Positions 23,338-31,788 of a stretch of 38,886 bases of DNA are shown piece by piece. The notes under the pieces are model-generated. The model did not search any database. It was not told where the DNA came from and saw nothing but the letters and a program-made list of their open reading frames with translations. Each line of letters starts with the position of its first letter. The first letter of the stretch is position 1. A program made the translations under genes and the position numbers. This DNA is from Shimwellia pseudoproteus (GTDB lineage Bacteria > Pseudomonadota > Gammaproteobacteria > Enterobacterales > Enterobacteriaceae), in the NCBI RefSeq assembly GCF_016415625.1, contig NZ_WBXP01000035.1, forward strand, positions 1 through 38,886. Direction: 5' to 3'.

Positions 23338-24549
23338 TCAGGCGCTGCCAATACGCCACTGATAGCCAGGTTCGCTGCCGTTTACTGCATAATCACCGAC
23401 AATCCGCGCCTTATAGACCCAGGGATTATGTGACACCAGGGTGCGGGCATTGCGCCAGTGGCGGTCCAGCCCGGCGGACTGGGCCGTCGCCGATGCCCCC
23501 AGGGCATCAAACAAACGGGTGACCGCGTCCAGCACCAGCCCGGAGACCACCGTTTGCCCCTGGGCCACTTCCAGCTCGGCCTGCTGGTTAGCCAGATCCC
23601 GCCCGGGCTCATCACTGGCCGCCGCCCGGGAGAGCGCCCGGGCCCCCTGCTGAACAATCGCCCCGGCGCCGTAGGCGGCGCTCTGCACCTGGCCGACAAC
23701 CTGTAAAATCTGCGGGTCCAGCGCTGCCCGGTTACCGTTACCGTGGGAATAGCTGCGCTGGCGATGGCGCACCGCCGCCGCAACCTCTGCCGCCGCCGCC
23801 CGGGCAATACCGGTAAGGGTCGCCAGATGGTAAAGCTGATAAAACGCCGGTTCCGATGAGCTGGCCTGCTGATGGCGGGTAATATCCGCCGCTGCCACCG
23901 GCACATCCACAAAGCGCGTGGTCCCGCTGGCCGTCAGCCGCTGGCCAAAGCCATGCCAGTCATCCACCACCTCAACCCCTGGATGGTGGCGATCGACCAC
24001 CACATTGACCCATTCCCCTTCCGGGTCACTGACCCCGACATTGATCCAGTCCGCGTACAGCGATCCGGTGGTGTAATATTTTTCACCGTTCAGCAGGAAA
24101 TCATCCCCCTGGGGGGTGATCCGGGTCGAAAAGGTGCCCTGGCGGGCGTTGCCGGTTTCGCTCCAGGCGTTGCCTACCCACGCTCCCCGGGCGATATGCG
24201 GCAGCCAGCGGGCGCATTTTTCACTGTCCGGCGCGGCCAGCACACTCTCAGTGAAACCAAAATGGGCCCGCAGGCTCTGGGTCACGTTGGCGTCCGCTTC
24301 AGACAGCTCACTCAGCAGGGCAAATAACTGCTCGAGGGTGGCGCCATAGCCGCCCTGTTCTCTGGAGAGCCTAAGAGCCCCGAAGCGCAGCGCCTTCAGC
24401 CAGTTCAGCGGTTCAAATAACAGCGCCCGCTGTTGCTCCCGGGCCAGGGCGCCGTCGCGAATGCGGGCAAATACCGGGCGAAATTCCGCCGCCAGGGCCT
24501 GATAGTCAGCATCCCCGGGGCCACCCCAGGCGGACCAAATCTGTGTCAT
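23338..24549 (-). CDS. DszC/SfnB-type acyl-CoA-dehydrogenase-fold flavin monooxygenase (copy 2)
   Basis: 403 residues. It is clearly paralogous to the gene at 21608. Shared blocks include FGALRL/I, the ELSEADANV segment, VGNAWSETGN, GEKYYTTGSLYADWI, GFGQRLTASGTTRF, SYSHGNG and LDRHWRNARTLVSHNPWVYKARI. The two differ in their N-termini and in the region around residues 180-190, which suggests different substrates. GAGG lies 7 bp before the ATG. It starts its own leftward transcription unit, convergent with copy 1. An AT-rich gap with an inverted repeat separates it from the divergent metallo-hydrolase gene. Confidence 0.88.
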   Translation of the reverse strand: MTQIWSAWGGPGDADYQALAAEFRPVFARIRDGALAREQQRALLFEPLNWLKALRFGALRLSREQGGYGATLEQLFALLSELSEADANVTQSLRAHFGFTESVLAAPDSEKCARWLPHIARGAWVGNAWSETGNARQGTFSTRITPQGDDFLLNGEKYYTTGSLYADWINVGVSDPEGEWVNVVVDRHHPGVEVVDDWHGFGQRLTASGTTRFVDVPVAAADITRHQQASSSEPAFYQLYHLATLTGIARAAAAEVAAAVRHRQRSYSHGNGNRAALDPQILQVVGQVQSAAYGAGAIVQQGARALSRAAASDEPGRDLANQQAELEVAQGQTVVSGLVLDAVTRLFDALGASATAQSAGLDRHWRNARTLVSHNPWVYKARIVGDYAVNGSEPGYQWRIGSA

Positions 24550-24730
24550 CGGTTACCTCATCAACGGTTATCAACCGGCGCGTGGCCGGGGCAGAGAAAA
24601 GCAGGCCAGGGAGGGCGCGGAGAGTGTATAAGCGGAGCGGTGGGTTTATTTTCCAGTGCAGTCTCATGGCGGCCCCTTAGCCGGTTACCTGATTGGAACG
24701 CCACTCTACGGTAACGAGCTCGGGCCGCTA

Positions 24731-24755
24731 AATAACAAATAATCAATATGTTATT
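24731..24755. promoter_or_regulatory. Inverted repeat in a divergent promoter region
   Basis: AATAACA-N11-TGTTATT in the AT-rich gap between the DszC/SfnB-like copy 2 gene (leftward) and the metallo-hydrolase gene (rightward). Spacing and position suit a dimeric regulator. Confidence 0.4.
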
Positions 24756-24911
24756 AACTTAATGGAAATGCATTACGCCTCGGGTATGAACAACCTCCCC
24801 CTGGCGGCGCACAGTGGGTAAAGCAACACCTCCGCGCGCTGTTTATACTGTGGGCTACGCCGTCCTCCGGCGGATGACGGGAGCAGGCTAACGTCAATGC
24901 GATGTCTTCCC

Positions 24912-24929
24912 GGTGCCGCACCCGGCACC
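24912..24929. promoter_or_regulatory. Palindrome upstream of the metallo-hydrolase gene
   Basis: GGTGCC-N6-GGCACC, perfect arms, centred about 43 bp before the chosen start codon at 24963. Candidate operator or leader hairpin. Confidence 0.35.
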
Positions 24930-24962
24930 ACACCCAGTACAACAAGAGGCCATAACGCGCTC

Positions 24963-26054
24963 ATGCTATTTATTTTGCTCATCGCTATTGCGGTGGTGGC
25001 GGTTGCCCTGTGGCTGCGCCATCCCCAATATGCCGCGCCAAAGGTAACCTTTACGGCGGACACCCCCAACTACCGTAACGGGCAATTTTATAATGATCCG
25101 CAATACGCGCCGCGTACCCCCTCCCCGGGCACCACTACCAGCCGCTGGGCGCTGTGGTATCAGTTCCTGTTCGGCAAGGATCCGGGCAGCATCCCGGCGC
25201 AGCCACTCCCGGCACAAAAAACCGATTTGTTACAGCTCGATCCACAGCGCAATGTGATTATCTGGATGGGGCATTCGAGCTATTTTATTCAGTTAAACGG
25301 GTTACGTTTCCTGGTTGATCCGGTATTCAGCCGCAGCGCATCGCCGGTGCCCGGCACTAACCGGGCCTTTGCGGGCAGTACGGTATATCAGGCTGCGGAT
25401 ATCCCCGCCATTGATTATCTGCTGATCAGTCACGACCACTGGGACCACCTCGACTACCCGAGCATTAAGGCGCTGGGGGATAAAATCCGCCATATCGTTA
25501 CCCCCCTTGGGGTGGGCGCTTATTTCCGCCGCTGGGGATTCCCGGCAGACCGGATCAGCGAAGGCAACTGGTTCAGTGTGGTGAGTGGCCCGGGGGCCAA
25601 GATCCATATTCTGCCCACCCGCCATTTCTCTGGCCGGCTGCTGGAGCGCAACCAAACCCTGTGGGGCTCATTTGCGCTGCAAACCCCAGACCGGCGTATC
25701 TATCTGGGGGGTGACAGCGGCTATGGCCGCCACTTCGCCGCCATTTATCAACATCTCGGCCCGGTGGATGTGGCCATTCTGGAGTGTGGCCAGTACGATG
25801 CCAACTGGGCCAGTATCCACATGACCCCGGAGCAAACCGCCCAGGCGGCGGACGATCTGCACGCCGGGGCATTATTTCCGGGCCATAACAGTAAATTTAA
25901 GCTGGCCCACCACCCCTGGCGCGACCCGCTGGAGCGGATCAGCCACATTGCTGAAAGCAAACCCTGGCGGCTGCTGACACCGTACATCGGCCAGACGGTG
26001 GCGCTGGATGATCCCCGGCAGTCGTTCACCCCCTGGTGGCGCCAGTTGCCCTGA
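24963..26054 (+). CDS. RomA-like metallo-beta-lactamase-fold hydrolase
   Basis: 363 residues from the start chosen here. An N-terminal membrane helix (MLFILLIAIAVVAVALWL) is followed by an MBL domain of the NAPE-PLD/RomA/UlaG type. The metal motif is SHDHWDHLD (His157, His159, Asp161, His162). Later ligands are probably His in PTRHFSGR, Asp in YLGGDSGYG and His in FPGHNSKF. RomA lies next to ramA in Klebsiella and Enterobacter, and here too a RamA-like gene follows. The enzyme may act on membrane lipids. The start at 24963 puts the helix at the N-terminus. An in-frame ATG at 24897 would add 22 unlikely residues. Neither has a strong RBS. Confidence 0.85.
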   Translation: MLFILLIAIAVVAVALWLRHPQYAAPKVTFTADTPNYRNGQFYNDPQYAPRTPSPGTTTSRWALWYQFLFGKDPGSIPAQPLPAQKTDLLQLDPQRNVIIWMGHSSYFIQLNGLRFLVDPVFSRSASPVPGTNRAFAGSTVYQAADIPAIDYLLISHDHWDHLDYPSIKALGDKIRHIVTPLGVGAYFRRWGFPADRISEGNWFSVVSGPGAKIHILPTRHFSGRLLERNQTLWGSFALQTPDRRIYLGGDSGYGRHFAAIYQHLGPVDVAILECGQYDANWASIHMTPEQTAQAADDLHAGALFPGHNSKFKLAHHPWRDPLERISHIAESKPWRLLTPYIGQTVALDDPRQSFTPWWRQLP

Positions 26055-26076
26055 CCGACAGTTCCCTTTCTGTGCC

Positions 26077-26090
26077 ATTGACTGGTCAAT
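26077..26090. promoter_or_regulatory. 14-bp palindrome downstream of the metallo-hydrolase gene
   Basis: ATTGAC-TG-GTCAAT begins 22 bp after the metallo-hydrolase stop, at the left of a 190-bp gap before the small secreted protein. The form suits a TetR- or MarR-type operator for the downstream unit. No such regulator gene is in the window. Confidence 0.4.
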
Positions 26091-26282
26091 TTATGTATTA
26101 ATTTCAGCAATGGCATTATCATCTCGTCGTTTCTTGTGACGAATTTCAAATTAATGCCCCTTAAAGCACTATGCCAATTACCGATTAATGAATTTTTTGC
26201 ATAAGGTCTAGTACCTCCGGCTGGTTAATCTCGCCGGTAAGTAATGCTAATCTTTGTTCCTGTATCCGTAGCAGGGTTCCGT

Positions 26283-26543
26283 ATGCGATTCATTCTCAAC
26301 CCCTTAGCCGCTGGTATCACACTATTACTGATTATGCTGATGAATAATGGTGCGCAGGCCGCCCCGTTGATTACTCAACAGGCAGGTCATACCCTCGTGG
26401 TAGCCAGTGCAGAAGCAATGCAACAGGACAATATCCGTGCAGAATTGTCCTCCGAAACCGATTGCCGTTTATTTACCGCTTATAAATCACAATCGCCGGT
26501 AATAAATAACCGGGGTCAGGGAAGCAGACCACTTAATTATTGA
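26283..26543 (+). CDS. Small secreted protein of unknown function
   Basis: 86 residues. The N-terminus RFILNPLAAGITLLLIMLMNNGAQA is a clear signal peptide with a cleavage site before Ala-Pro (residue 28). The mature part is about 58 residues with one Cys and no recognised motif. AGGG lies 6 bp before the ATG. An in-frame ATG at 26244 would give 99 residues but an odd N-terminus. It precedes the RamA/MarA-like gene. In the mar locus a small periplasmic protein (MarB) also accompanies the activator, though I see no sequence likeness to MarB. Confidence 0.5.
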   Translation: MRFILNPLAAGITLLLIMLMNNGAQAAPLITQQAGHTLVVASAEAMQQDNIRAELSSETDCRLFTAYKSQSPVINNRGQGSRPLNY

Positions 26544-26553
26544 TAGCCGCATG

Positions 26554-26598
26554 GCGGTTATTTAACCGCTAATAAAATAACCGACTGCCAGATATCTG
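26554..26598. promoter_or_regulatory. Two palindromes upstream of the RamA/MarA-like gene
   Basis: GCGGTTA-TT-TAACCGC (26554-26569) and CAGATATCTG (26589-26598) lie in the 132-bp gap before the activator gene. They may be operator sites, and the first could also be a weak terminator hairpin for the preceding small gene. Confidence 0.4.
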
Positions 26599-26675
26599 TG
26601 CCTATCGGACGGCATTCTATTCATTAAATTTACAACACTTTTTTACTAACCCTTTCATTAACGCGCGTGGTGACG

Positions 26676-27047
26676 ATGATGGTGACACTGGAAAGCCTTA
26701 TTACTGAAGTCGCTGAATGGATTGAAAAAAATATCCATAAGCCCCTGACAATTGATGATGTCGCGGCCCATGCTGGCTATTCTAAATGGCACCTGCAGCG
26801 GGTATTTTTTAAAGTAAAACATGTCGGGCTCGGCACCTGGATCCGCAACCGCAAACTGGCACATGCCGCCCATGATCTTATTCACAGCCAAGATAACGTG
26901 ATTGATATCTGTTTTCGCTATGGGTATGACTCCCAGCAGTCCTTTAGCCGGACATTTTCTAAGCGCTACCACGTACCGCCATTTAAATTTCGCAAATTAA
27001 ATACCCCGGCGGCATTTTGCACAGCGGAATGCCACCAGCAGCATTAA
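26676..27047 (+). CDS. AraC-family activator, RamA/MarA/SoxS type
   Basis: 123 residues, consisting only of the two-HTH DNA-binding domain. Hallmarks are AGYSKWHLQRVFF (first recognition helix) and FRYGYDSQQSFSRTFSKRY (second), closest by eye to RamA, then MarA and SoxS. Such proteins activate mar/rob-box promoters including acrAB and tolC. The start is ambiguous: ATGs at 26676 and 26679, plus a GTG at 26667, and none has a good RBS. I use 26676. The pump genes follow after only 45 bp, so activator and pump probably share a transcript. Confidence 0.88.
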   Translation: MMVTLESLITEVAEWIEKNIHKPLTIDDVAAHAGYSKWHLQRVFFKVKHVGLGTWIRNRKLAHAAHDLIHSQDNVIDICFRYGYDSQQSFSRTFSKRYHVPPFKFRKLNTPAAFCTAECHQQH

Positions 27048-27092
27048 TTACCCGGCGCGGACTATTCCAGCCACCTTGTTGAGAGAATAATA

Positions 27093-28274
27093 ATGAAAAT
27101 AACTGTGGCGCCAGCGTCGCTGGCATTGCTTTGTCTTTTTTCCAGCCTGCTGGGGCTGGCGGCCTGCCATGATACCGCCCAGGACACGGCGGCCAGCGCG
27201 GCGCCGGAAGTCATTGTTGAACCCGTGGTAGCAGCACCGCTTACCCTGACCAGTGACCTGCCCGGCCGCGCCGTCCCCTTCCGGGTGGCGGAGATCCGCC
27301 CCCAGGTCTCCGGCATTATTCTGCACCGCGATTTTACCGAAGGCCGTGATGTGAAGGCCGGGCAACCGCTTTACCATATTGACCCGGCGCCGTTTATTGC
27401 CGCTGAGGCCGCCGCCCGGGCGCAGTTGTCCCGGGCCGAGGCGGCCGCCAGCCTGGCACAGGCTACCCTGTCCCGCTATCGCGCCCTGTCCGGCCAGCAC
27501 TATATTAGCCGCCAGGACCTGGACCAGGCCGGGGCCACCGCGCACCAGGCCCAGGCGGATATTGATGCTGCCCGGGCTGCCCTGACCGCCGCCCGGATCG
27601 ATCTCGGCCACAGCGTGATCACCGCCCCACTTACCGGGCGTATCGGGTTATCCGCCATCACCGAAGGCGCCCTGGTGGAAAATGGCCAACCCACGGCCCT
27701 GTCAACGGTGCAGCAACTGGACCCGATATATATTGATATTATCCAGCCCGGCGAGCGCTTCCTCAGCCTGCAACATGCCCTTGCCAGCGGTAAGCTGGTC
27801 CAGCAGGACGGCCACGCCCAGGTGCGTATCCTGATGCAGGACGGCAGCGACTATCCGCTGACCGGCACCCTGGCGTTTTCCGATGTCACCGTTGACCAAA
27901 CCACCGGCGCCATCACCCTGCGGGCCATTGTGCCCAACCCGCACCATCTGCTGTTGCCGGGGATGTTTGTCCGCGCCCGACTGATTGAGGGCACCGATCC
28001 CGGGGCTATCCTGGTGTCCCAGAAAGCCATCACCCGCACCCCGCGCGGGGAGGCCACCACCCTGGTGGTGGATAACCACAATAAGGTGGTCTTGCGCGAT
28101 TTAACCATTGGCCGGGCGGTAGGCGATCGCTGGCAGGTCACTGCCGGGCTGCGCCCCGGAGAGCGGGTGATTGTCGAAGGCCTGCAACGCGCCGTTCCGG
28201 GCAGTACCGTTACCCCCAAAACACGGGATGTGAACACCCCACGCCCAACGCTTCATCCTTCAGTACAGGGATAA
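27093..28274 (+). CDS. RND efflux periplasmic adaptor (AcrA-like lipoprotein)
   Basis: 393 residues. The lipoprotein signal ends in GLAAC with Cys25 as the acylation site. The HlyD/AcrA layout is visible: beta-barrel and lipoyl halves (EIRPQVSGIILHRDFTEGRDVKAGQPLYHIDPAPF), an alpha-helical hairpin (Ala/Gln-rich, about residues 103-160), the second lipoyl half (VITAPLTGRIGLSAITEGALV) and the beta-barrel (DPIYIDIIQP). It links the AcrB-class pump to an outer-membrane channel such as TolC, which is not in the window. It is 45 bp after the activator and 6 bp before the pump gene. Confidence 0.93.
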   Translation: MKITVAPASLALLCLFSSLLGLAACHDTAQDTAASAAPEVIVEPVVAAPLTLTSDLPGRAVPFRVAEIRPQVSGIILHRDFTEGRDVKAGQPLYHIDPAPFIAAEAAARAQLSRAEAAASLAQATLSRYRALSGQHYISRQDLDQAGATAHQAQADIDAARAALTAARIDLGHSVITAPLTGRIGLSAITEGALVENGQPTALSTVQQLDPIYIDIIQPGERFLSLQHALASGKLVQQDGHAQVRILMQDGSDYPLTGTLAFSDVTVDQTTGAITLRAIVPNPHHLLLPGMFVRARLIEGTDPGAILVSQKAITRTPRGEATTLVVDNHNKVVLRDLTIGRAVGDRWQVTAGLRPGERVIVEGLQRAVPGSTVTPKTRDVNTPRPTLHPSVQG

Positions 28275-28280
28275 TCACTG

Positions 28281-31200
28281 ATGTCCAGTTTCTTTATTAA
28301 CCGCCCCATTTTTGCCTGGGTGCTGGCAATTATTATTATGCTCGCCGGGGCAATTGCTATTACCAGCCTGCCGGTAGAGCAATACCCGGATGTCGCCCCC
28401 ACGGCGGTACAAATCCGGGTTAACTACCCCGGGGCCGATGCCGCCACGCTGCAAAATACCGTGACCCAGGTTATCGAACAGAACATGACCGGGCTGGACG
28501 GCCTGATGTATATGTCCTCCAGCAGTGATGCTTCCGGTACCCTGCAAATCACCCTGTCGTTTAAAAACGGTACCGATCCAGATATCGCCCAGGTGCAGGT
28601 GCAAAACAAACTGCAGCTCGCCACCCCGCTGCTGCCCCAGGAGGTTCAACAACAGGGGATCACCGTGATGAAGTCCTCCAGCACCTTCTTTCTGGTCCCG
28701 GCGTTTGTTGACCAGACCGGGCGGATGAGCATGGAAGACATCGCGGATTTTGTTGCCTCGACCCTGAAAGATCCCATCAGCCGTATTGACGGTGTCGGGG
28801 ATAGCACCCTGTTTGGCGCCCAATACGCGATGCGTATCTGGCTGAATGCCAATAAGCTTAATGACTATCAACTCACACCGGTGGACGTTAACCAGGCCAT
28901 TACCAGCCAGAATGCCCAGATTGCCGCCGGGCAATTGGGTGGCGCGCCGGCAGATAAAGGCCAGCAACTCAATGCCTCGATCATTGCCCAGACCCGCCTG
29001 ACCTCCCCGGAGGAGTTTGGCAATATTCTGCTCAAGGTGAACAGCGACGGTTCCCAGGTGCGGCTGCATGATGTTGCGCGGGTTGAACGCGGCGGTGAGA
29101 ACTACAACTTCGTGGTGAAATATAACGGCATGCCTGCGGCGGCGCTGGGGATCCAGCTGGCGACCGGCGCCAATGCGATGGACACCGCGCAAGCCATCCG
29201 GGATAAGTTCGCCCAGCTGACGCCGTTTTTCCCTCCGGGGCTGAAAATCGTCTATCCCTACGACACTACACCGTTTATTAATATTTCGATCCATGAGGTA
29301 GTTAAAACACTGTTTGAGGCCATCATCCTGGTGTTCCTGGTGATGTACCTGTTTTTACAGAGCCTGCGGGCCACCCTGATCCCGACCATTGCAGTACCGG
29401 TGGTGTTACTGGGTACCTTCGGGGTCCTCAGCGCCCTGGGTTACTCGATTAATACGCTGACCATGTTCGGGATGGTGCTGGCTATCGGCCTGCTGGTGGA
29501 CGATGCCATTGTGGTGGTTGAAAACGTCGAGCGCGTCATGGCCGAGGAAGGCCTCAAGCCCCGGGCCGCCACCCGTAAATCCATGGGCCAGATCCAGGGG
29601 GCGCTGGTGGGGATAGCCCTGGTGTTATCCGCTGTCTTTATTCCGATGGCCTTCTTCGGGGGCAGTACCGGGGTTATCTACCGCCAGTTTTCCATTACTA
29701 TCGTCTCGGCAATGGTGCTGTCGGTACTGGTGGCGCTGACCCTGACCCCGGCGCTGTGCGCCACCCTGCTGAAACCGGCGAAGCCCGGCGAGCATGGCGG
29801 GCAGCGCGGCCTGTTCGGCTGGTTTAATCGCCGCTTCGAACACAGCACCCGCCACTATGTGCGCGTGGTGGCCAGGATGCTTAACGGCACCGGCCGTTAT
29901 CTGCTGCTGTATGTGGTGATTGTCGGCGGAATGGCGTGGTTGTTTATGCGCCTGCCGACGGCGTTTCTGCCTTCAGAAGATCAGGGGGTGTTTGCCACCC
30001 AGGCACTGTTGCCCGCCGGTGCCACCCAGGCGCGAACGGAAAAGGTGCTCGACCAGATAACCGATTATTACCTGAAAACTGAGCAGGCCAACGTGCGCAG
30101 CGTGCTGACCGTCAACGGTTACGGTTTTGCCGGGCGCGGCCAGAATATCGGCATCGCCTTTGTCGGCCTCAAAGACTGGGATGTCCGGGATGGGATTGAA
30201 AATGGCGTGGATGCGATTGCCGCCCGGGCAAACAAGGCATTCTCTGCCATTCTCGACGCCCAAATCGCCGCCTTCAACCTGCCGCCGATTATCGCGCTGG
30301 GTAACGCCACCGGTTTTGACTTTGAGCTTATCGACCAATCCGGCCTGGGCCATGACGCCCTGATGGCGGCCCGCAATCAGCTGCTGCAAATGGCGGGACA
30401 ACATCCGGATGTGTTAATGGCGGTGCGGCCCAACGGCATGGAAGACACCCCGCAATTTAAGGTCAATATTGATCAAGAGAAAGCCCGGGCCCTGGGGCTC
30501 TCGCTGGATGATATCAACAATACTCTGAGCACCGCCTGGGGCGGCAGCTACGTTAATGACTTTATTGATCGCGGCCGGGTGAAAAAAGTTTATGTGATGA
30601 GTGAATCCCACTACCGGATGATGCCGGACGATCTTAACGACTGGTATGTGCGGGCGGCGGACGGGAAAATGGTGCCCTTCGCCAGCTTTGCCAGCGCCGC
30701 GTGGATCTACGGCTCACCGCGCCTGGAACGCTATAACGGCCTGTCATCGCTGGAGATCCTCGGCCAGCCTGCTCCGGGGCGCAGTTCCGGTGAGGCGATG
30801 GCGTTAATGGCCCAGATGGCCAGCCAACTGCCGAAAGGTATCGGCTTCGACTGGACCGGGATGTCCTATCAGGAGCGGCTCAGTGGCCAGCAGGCCCCGG
30901 CATTATATGCGCTCTCCCTGGTGGTGGTCTTCCTGTGTCTGGCGGCGTTGTATGAGAGCTGGTCTATCCCGTTCTCGGTAATGTTAGTGGTGCCGCTGGG
31001 GGTCGTCGGCGCCCTGCTGGCTACCACCCTGCGCGGGCTGAATAATGACGTTTACTTTGTGGTGGGGCTGTTGACCACCATTGGGCTGGCGGCGAAAAAC
31101 GCCATCCTGATCGTCGAGTTTGCCAATGACATGATGATGAAAGAAGGCAAAAGCATTATCGAGGCCACCCTGGAGGCCGCCCAGATGCGCCTGCGGCCGA

Positions 31201-31409
31201 TCCTGATGACCTCGCTGGCGTTTATCCTCGGGGTACTGCCGCTGGCGATGGGCAGCGGCGCAGGCTCTGGCGCCCAGAACGCGGTGGGAACCGGGGTAAT
31301 TGGCGGGATGATTGCCGCCACCCTGTTAGCAATTTACTTTGTGCCGGTATTTTTTGTGGTGGTACGCCGCCGCTTCCCGGTCAAACCCCATGACGAGGAC
31401 AACGGCTAA
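28281..31409 (+). CDS. AcrB-class (HAE1) RND multidrug efflux pump
   Basis: 1042 residues, the usual length for AcrB/AcrD/AcrF/MexB. It begins [23 protein letters not shown]. The proton-relay aspartates are at Asp407-Asp408 in [16 protein letters not shown], the same numbering as AcrB. The TM10 Lys lies in [14 protein letters not shown]. Two large periplasmic loops carry the porter subdomains. It assembles as a trimer in the inner membrane with the preceding adaptor. I cannot tell by eye whether it is closer to AcrB, AcrD or AcrF, so no symbol is given. The local activator suggests inducible expression. Confidence 0.94.
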   Translation: MSSFFINRPIFAWVLAIIIMLAGAIAITSLPVEQYPDVAPTAVQIRVNYPGADAATLQNTVTQVIEQNMTGLDGLMYMSSSSDASGTLQITLSFKNGTDPDIAQVQVQNKLQLATPLLPQEVQQQGITVMKSSSTFFLVPAFVDQTGRMSMEDIADFVASTLKDPISRIDGVGDSTLFGAQYAMRIWLNANKLNDYQLTPVDVNQAITSQNAQIAAGQLGGAPADKGQQLNASIIAQTRLTSPEEFGNILLKVNSDGSQVRLHDVARVERGGENYNFVVKYNGMPAAALGIQLATGANAMDTAQAIRDKFAQLTPFFPPGLKIVYPYDTTPFINISIHEVVKTLFEAIILVFLVMYLFLQSLRATLIPTIAVPVVLLGTFGVLSALGYSINTLTMFGMVLAIGLLVDDAIVVVENVERVMAEEGLKPRAATRKSMGQIQGALVGIALVLSAVFIPMAFFGGSTGVIYRQFSITIVSAMVLSVLVALTLTPALCATLLKPAKPGEHGGQRGLFGWFNRRFEHSTRHYVRVVARMLNGTGRYLLLYVVIVGGMAWLFMRLPTAFLPSEDQGVFATQALLPAGATQARTEKVLDQITDYYLKTEQANVRSVLTVNGYGFAGRGQNIGIAFVGLKDWDVRDGIENGVDAIAARANKAFSAILDAQIAAFNLPPIIALGNATGFDFELIDQSGLGHDALMAARNQLLQMAGQHPDVLMAVRPNGMEDTPQFKVNIDQEKARALGLSLDDINNTLSTAWGGSYVNDFIDRGRVKKVYVMSESHYRMMPDDLNDWYVRAADGKMVPFASFASAAWIYGSPRLERYNGLSSLEILGQPAPGRSSGEAMALMAQMASQLPKGIGFDWTGMSYQERLSGQQAPALYALSLVVVFLCLAALYESWSIPFSVMLVVPLGVVGALLATTLRGLNNDVYFVVGLLTTIGLAAKNAILIVEFANDMMMKEGKSIIEATLEAAQMRLRPILMTSLAFILGVLPLAMGSGAGSGAQNAVGTGVIGGMIAATLLAIYFVPVFFVVVRRRFPVKPHDEDNG

Positions 31410-31444
31410 ACCGCGACGATAACACCGGATACCCGCCGGCGGGC

Positions 31445-31570
31445 TCAGAGGCCTGCCGGACGCGGTACTTCAATATAATTCCCGTCGATATCTTTCTGGT
31501 AATAACTGCCGTTGCGCACGTAATAGGTTAACCCGCCGATAATCAGCGCGGTCGCAAGGCCGGGTAACAC
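31445..31570 (-). CDS. Possible small membrane protein (start uncertain)
   Basis: The minus-strand frame ending at a TGA at 31445-31447 reads ...LPGLATALIIGGLTYYVRNGSYYQKDIDGNYIEVPRPAGL. This has a membrane helix followed by a hydrophilic tail that looks protein-like. The frame is open back to 31642 but contains no ATG. The GTG at 31570 would give 41 residues and has no good RBS. A well-spaced GGAGAG-ATG exists just upstream in another frame, so a frameshift or pseudogene is possible. No family is recognised. Confidence 0.35.
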   Translation of the reverse strand: MLPGLATALIIGGLTYYVRNGSYYQKDIDGNYIEVPRPAGL

Positions 31571-31687
31571 GCTATAGCGATGGGGCGGGCCAATATCCGC
31601 AACATCTTCATAATTCTCTCCGTATGCCCCGGCGCTCTGGGATTATTCAGCCTGTACAAAGGGCCTGACGGGGCGCACAATTTTACC

Positions 31688-31719
31688 GGTATCACCCGTA
31701 CGGTGTGATGCCCCTTTTT
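31688..31719 (+). terminator. Rho-independent terminator before gsp
   Basis: GGTATCAC (31688-31695) pairs with GTGATGCC (31705-31712), with CCG/CGG pairing inside, and is followed by CCTTTTT. It probably ends the RND operon transcript. Confidence 0.75.
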
Positions 31720-31788
31720 CAACAATAGTTTCCCGTGATAGTTTTCAAGGCAGCCGCCGGCCTGACGGCGCGTAATAAGGCAAATTGC

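Noticed and set aside
28275..29294. 339-residue minus-strand open frame opposite the RND pump
   Set aside because: It is a shadow of the strongly conserved AcrB-class gene.
31735..31788. Longer gsp start at 31735 (GTG)
   Set aside because: The ATG at 31789 aligns with the E. coli start and puts Cys59, His131 and Asn149 at the same numbers.
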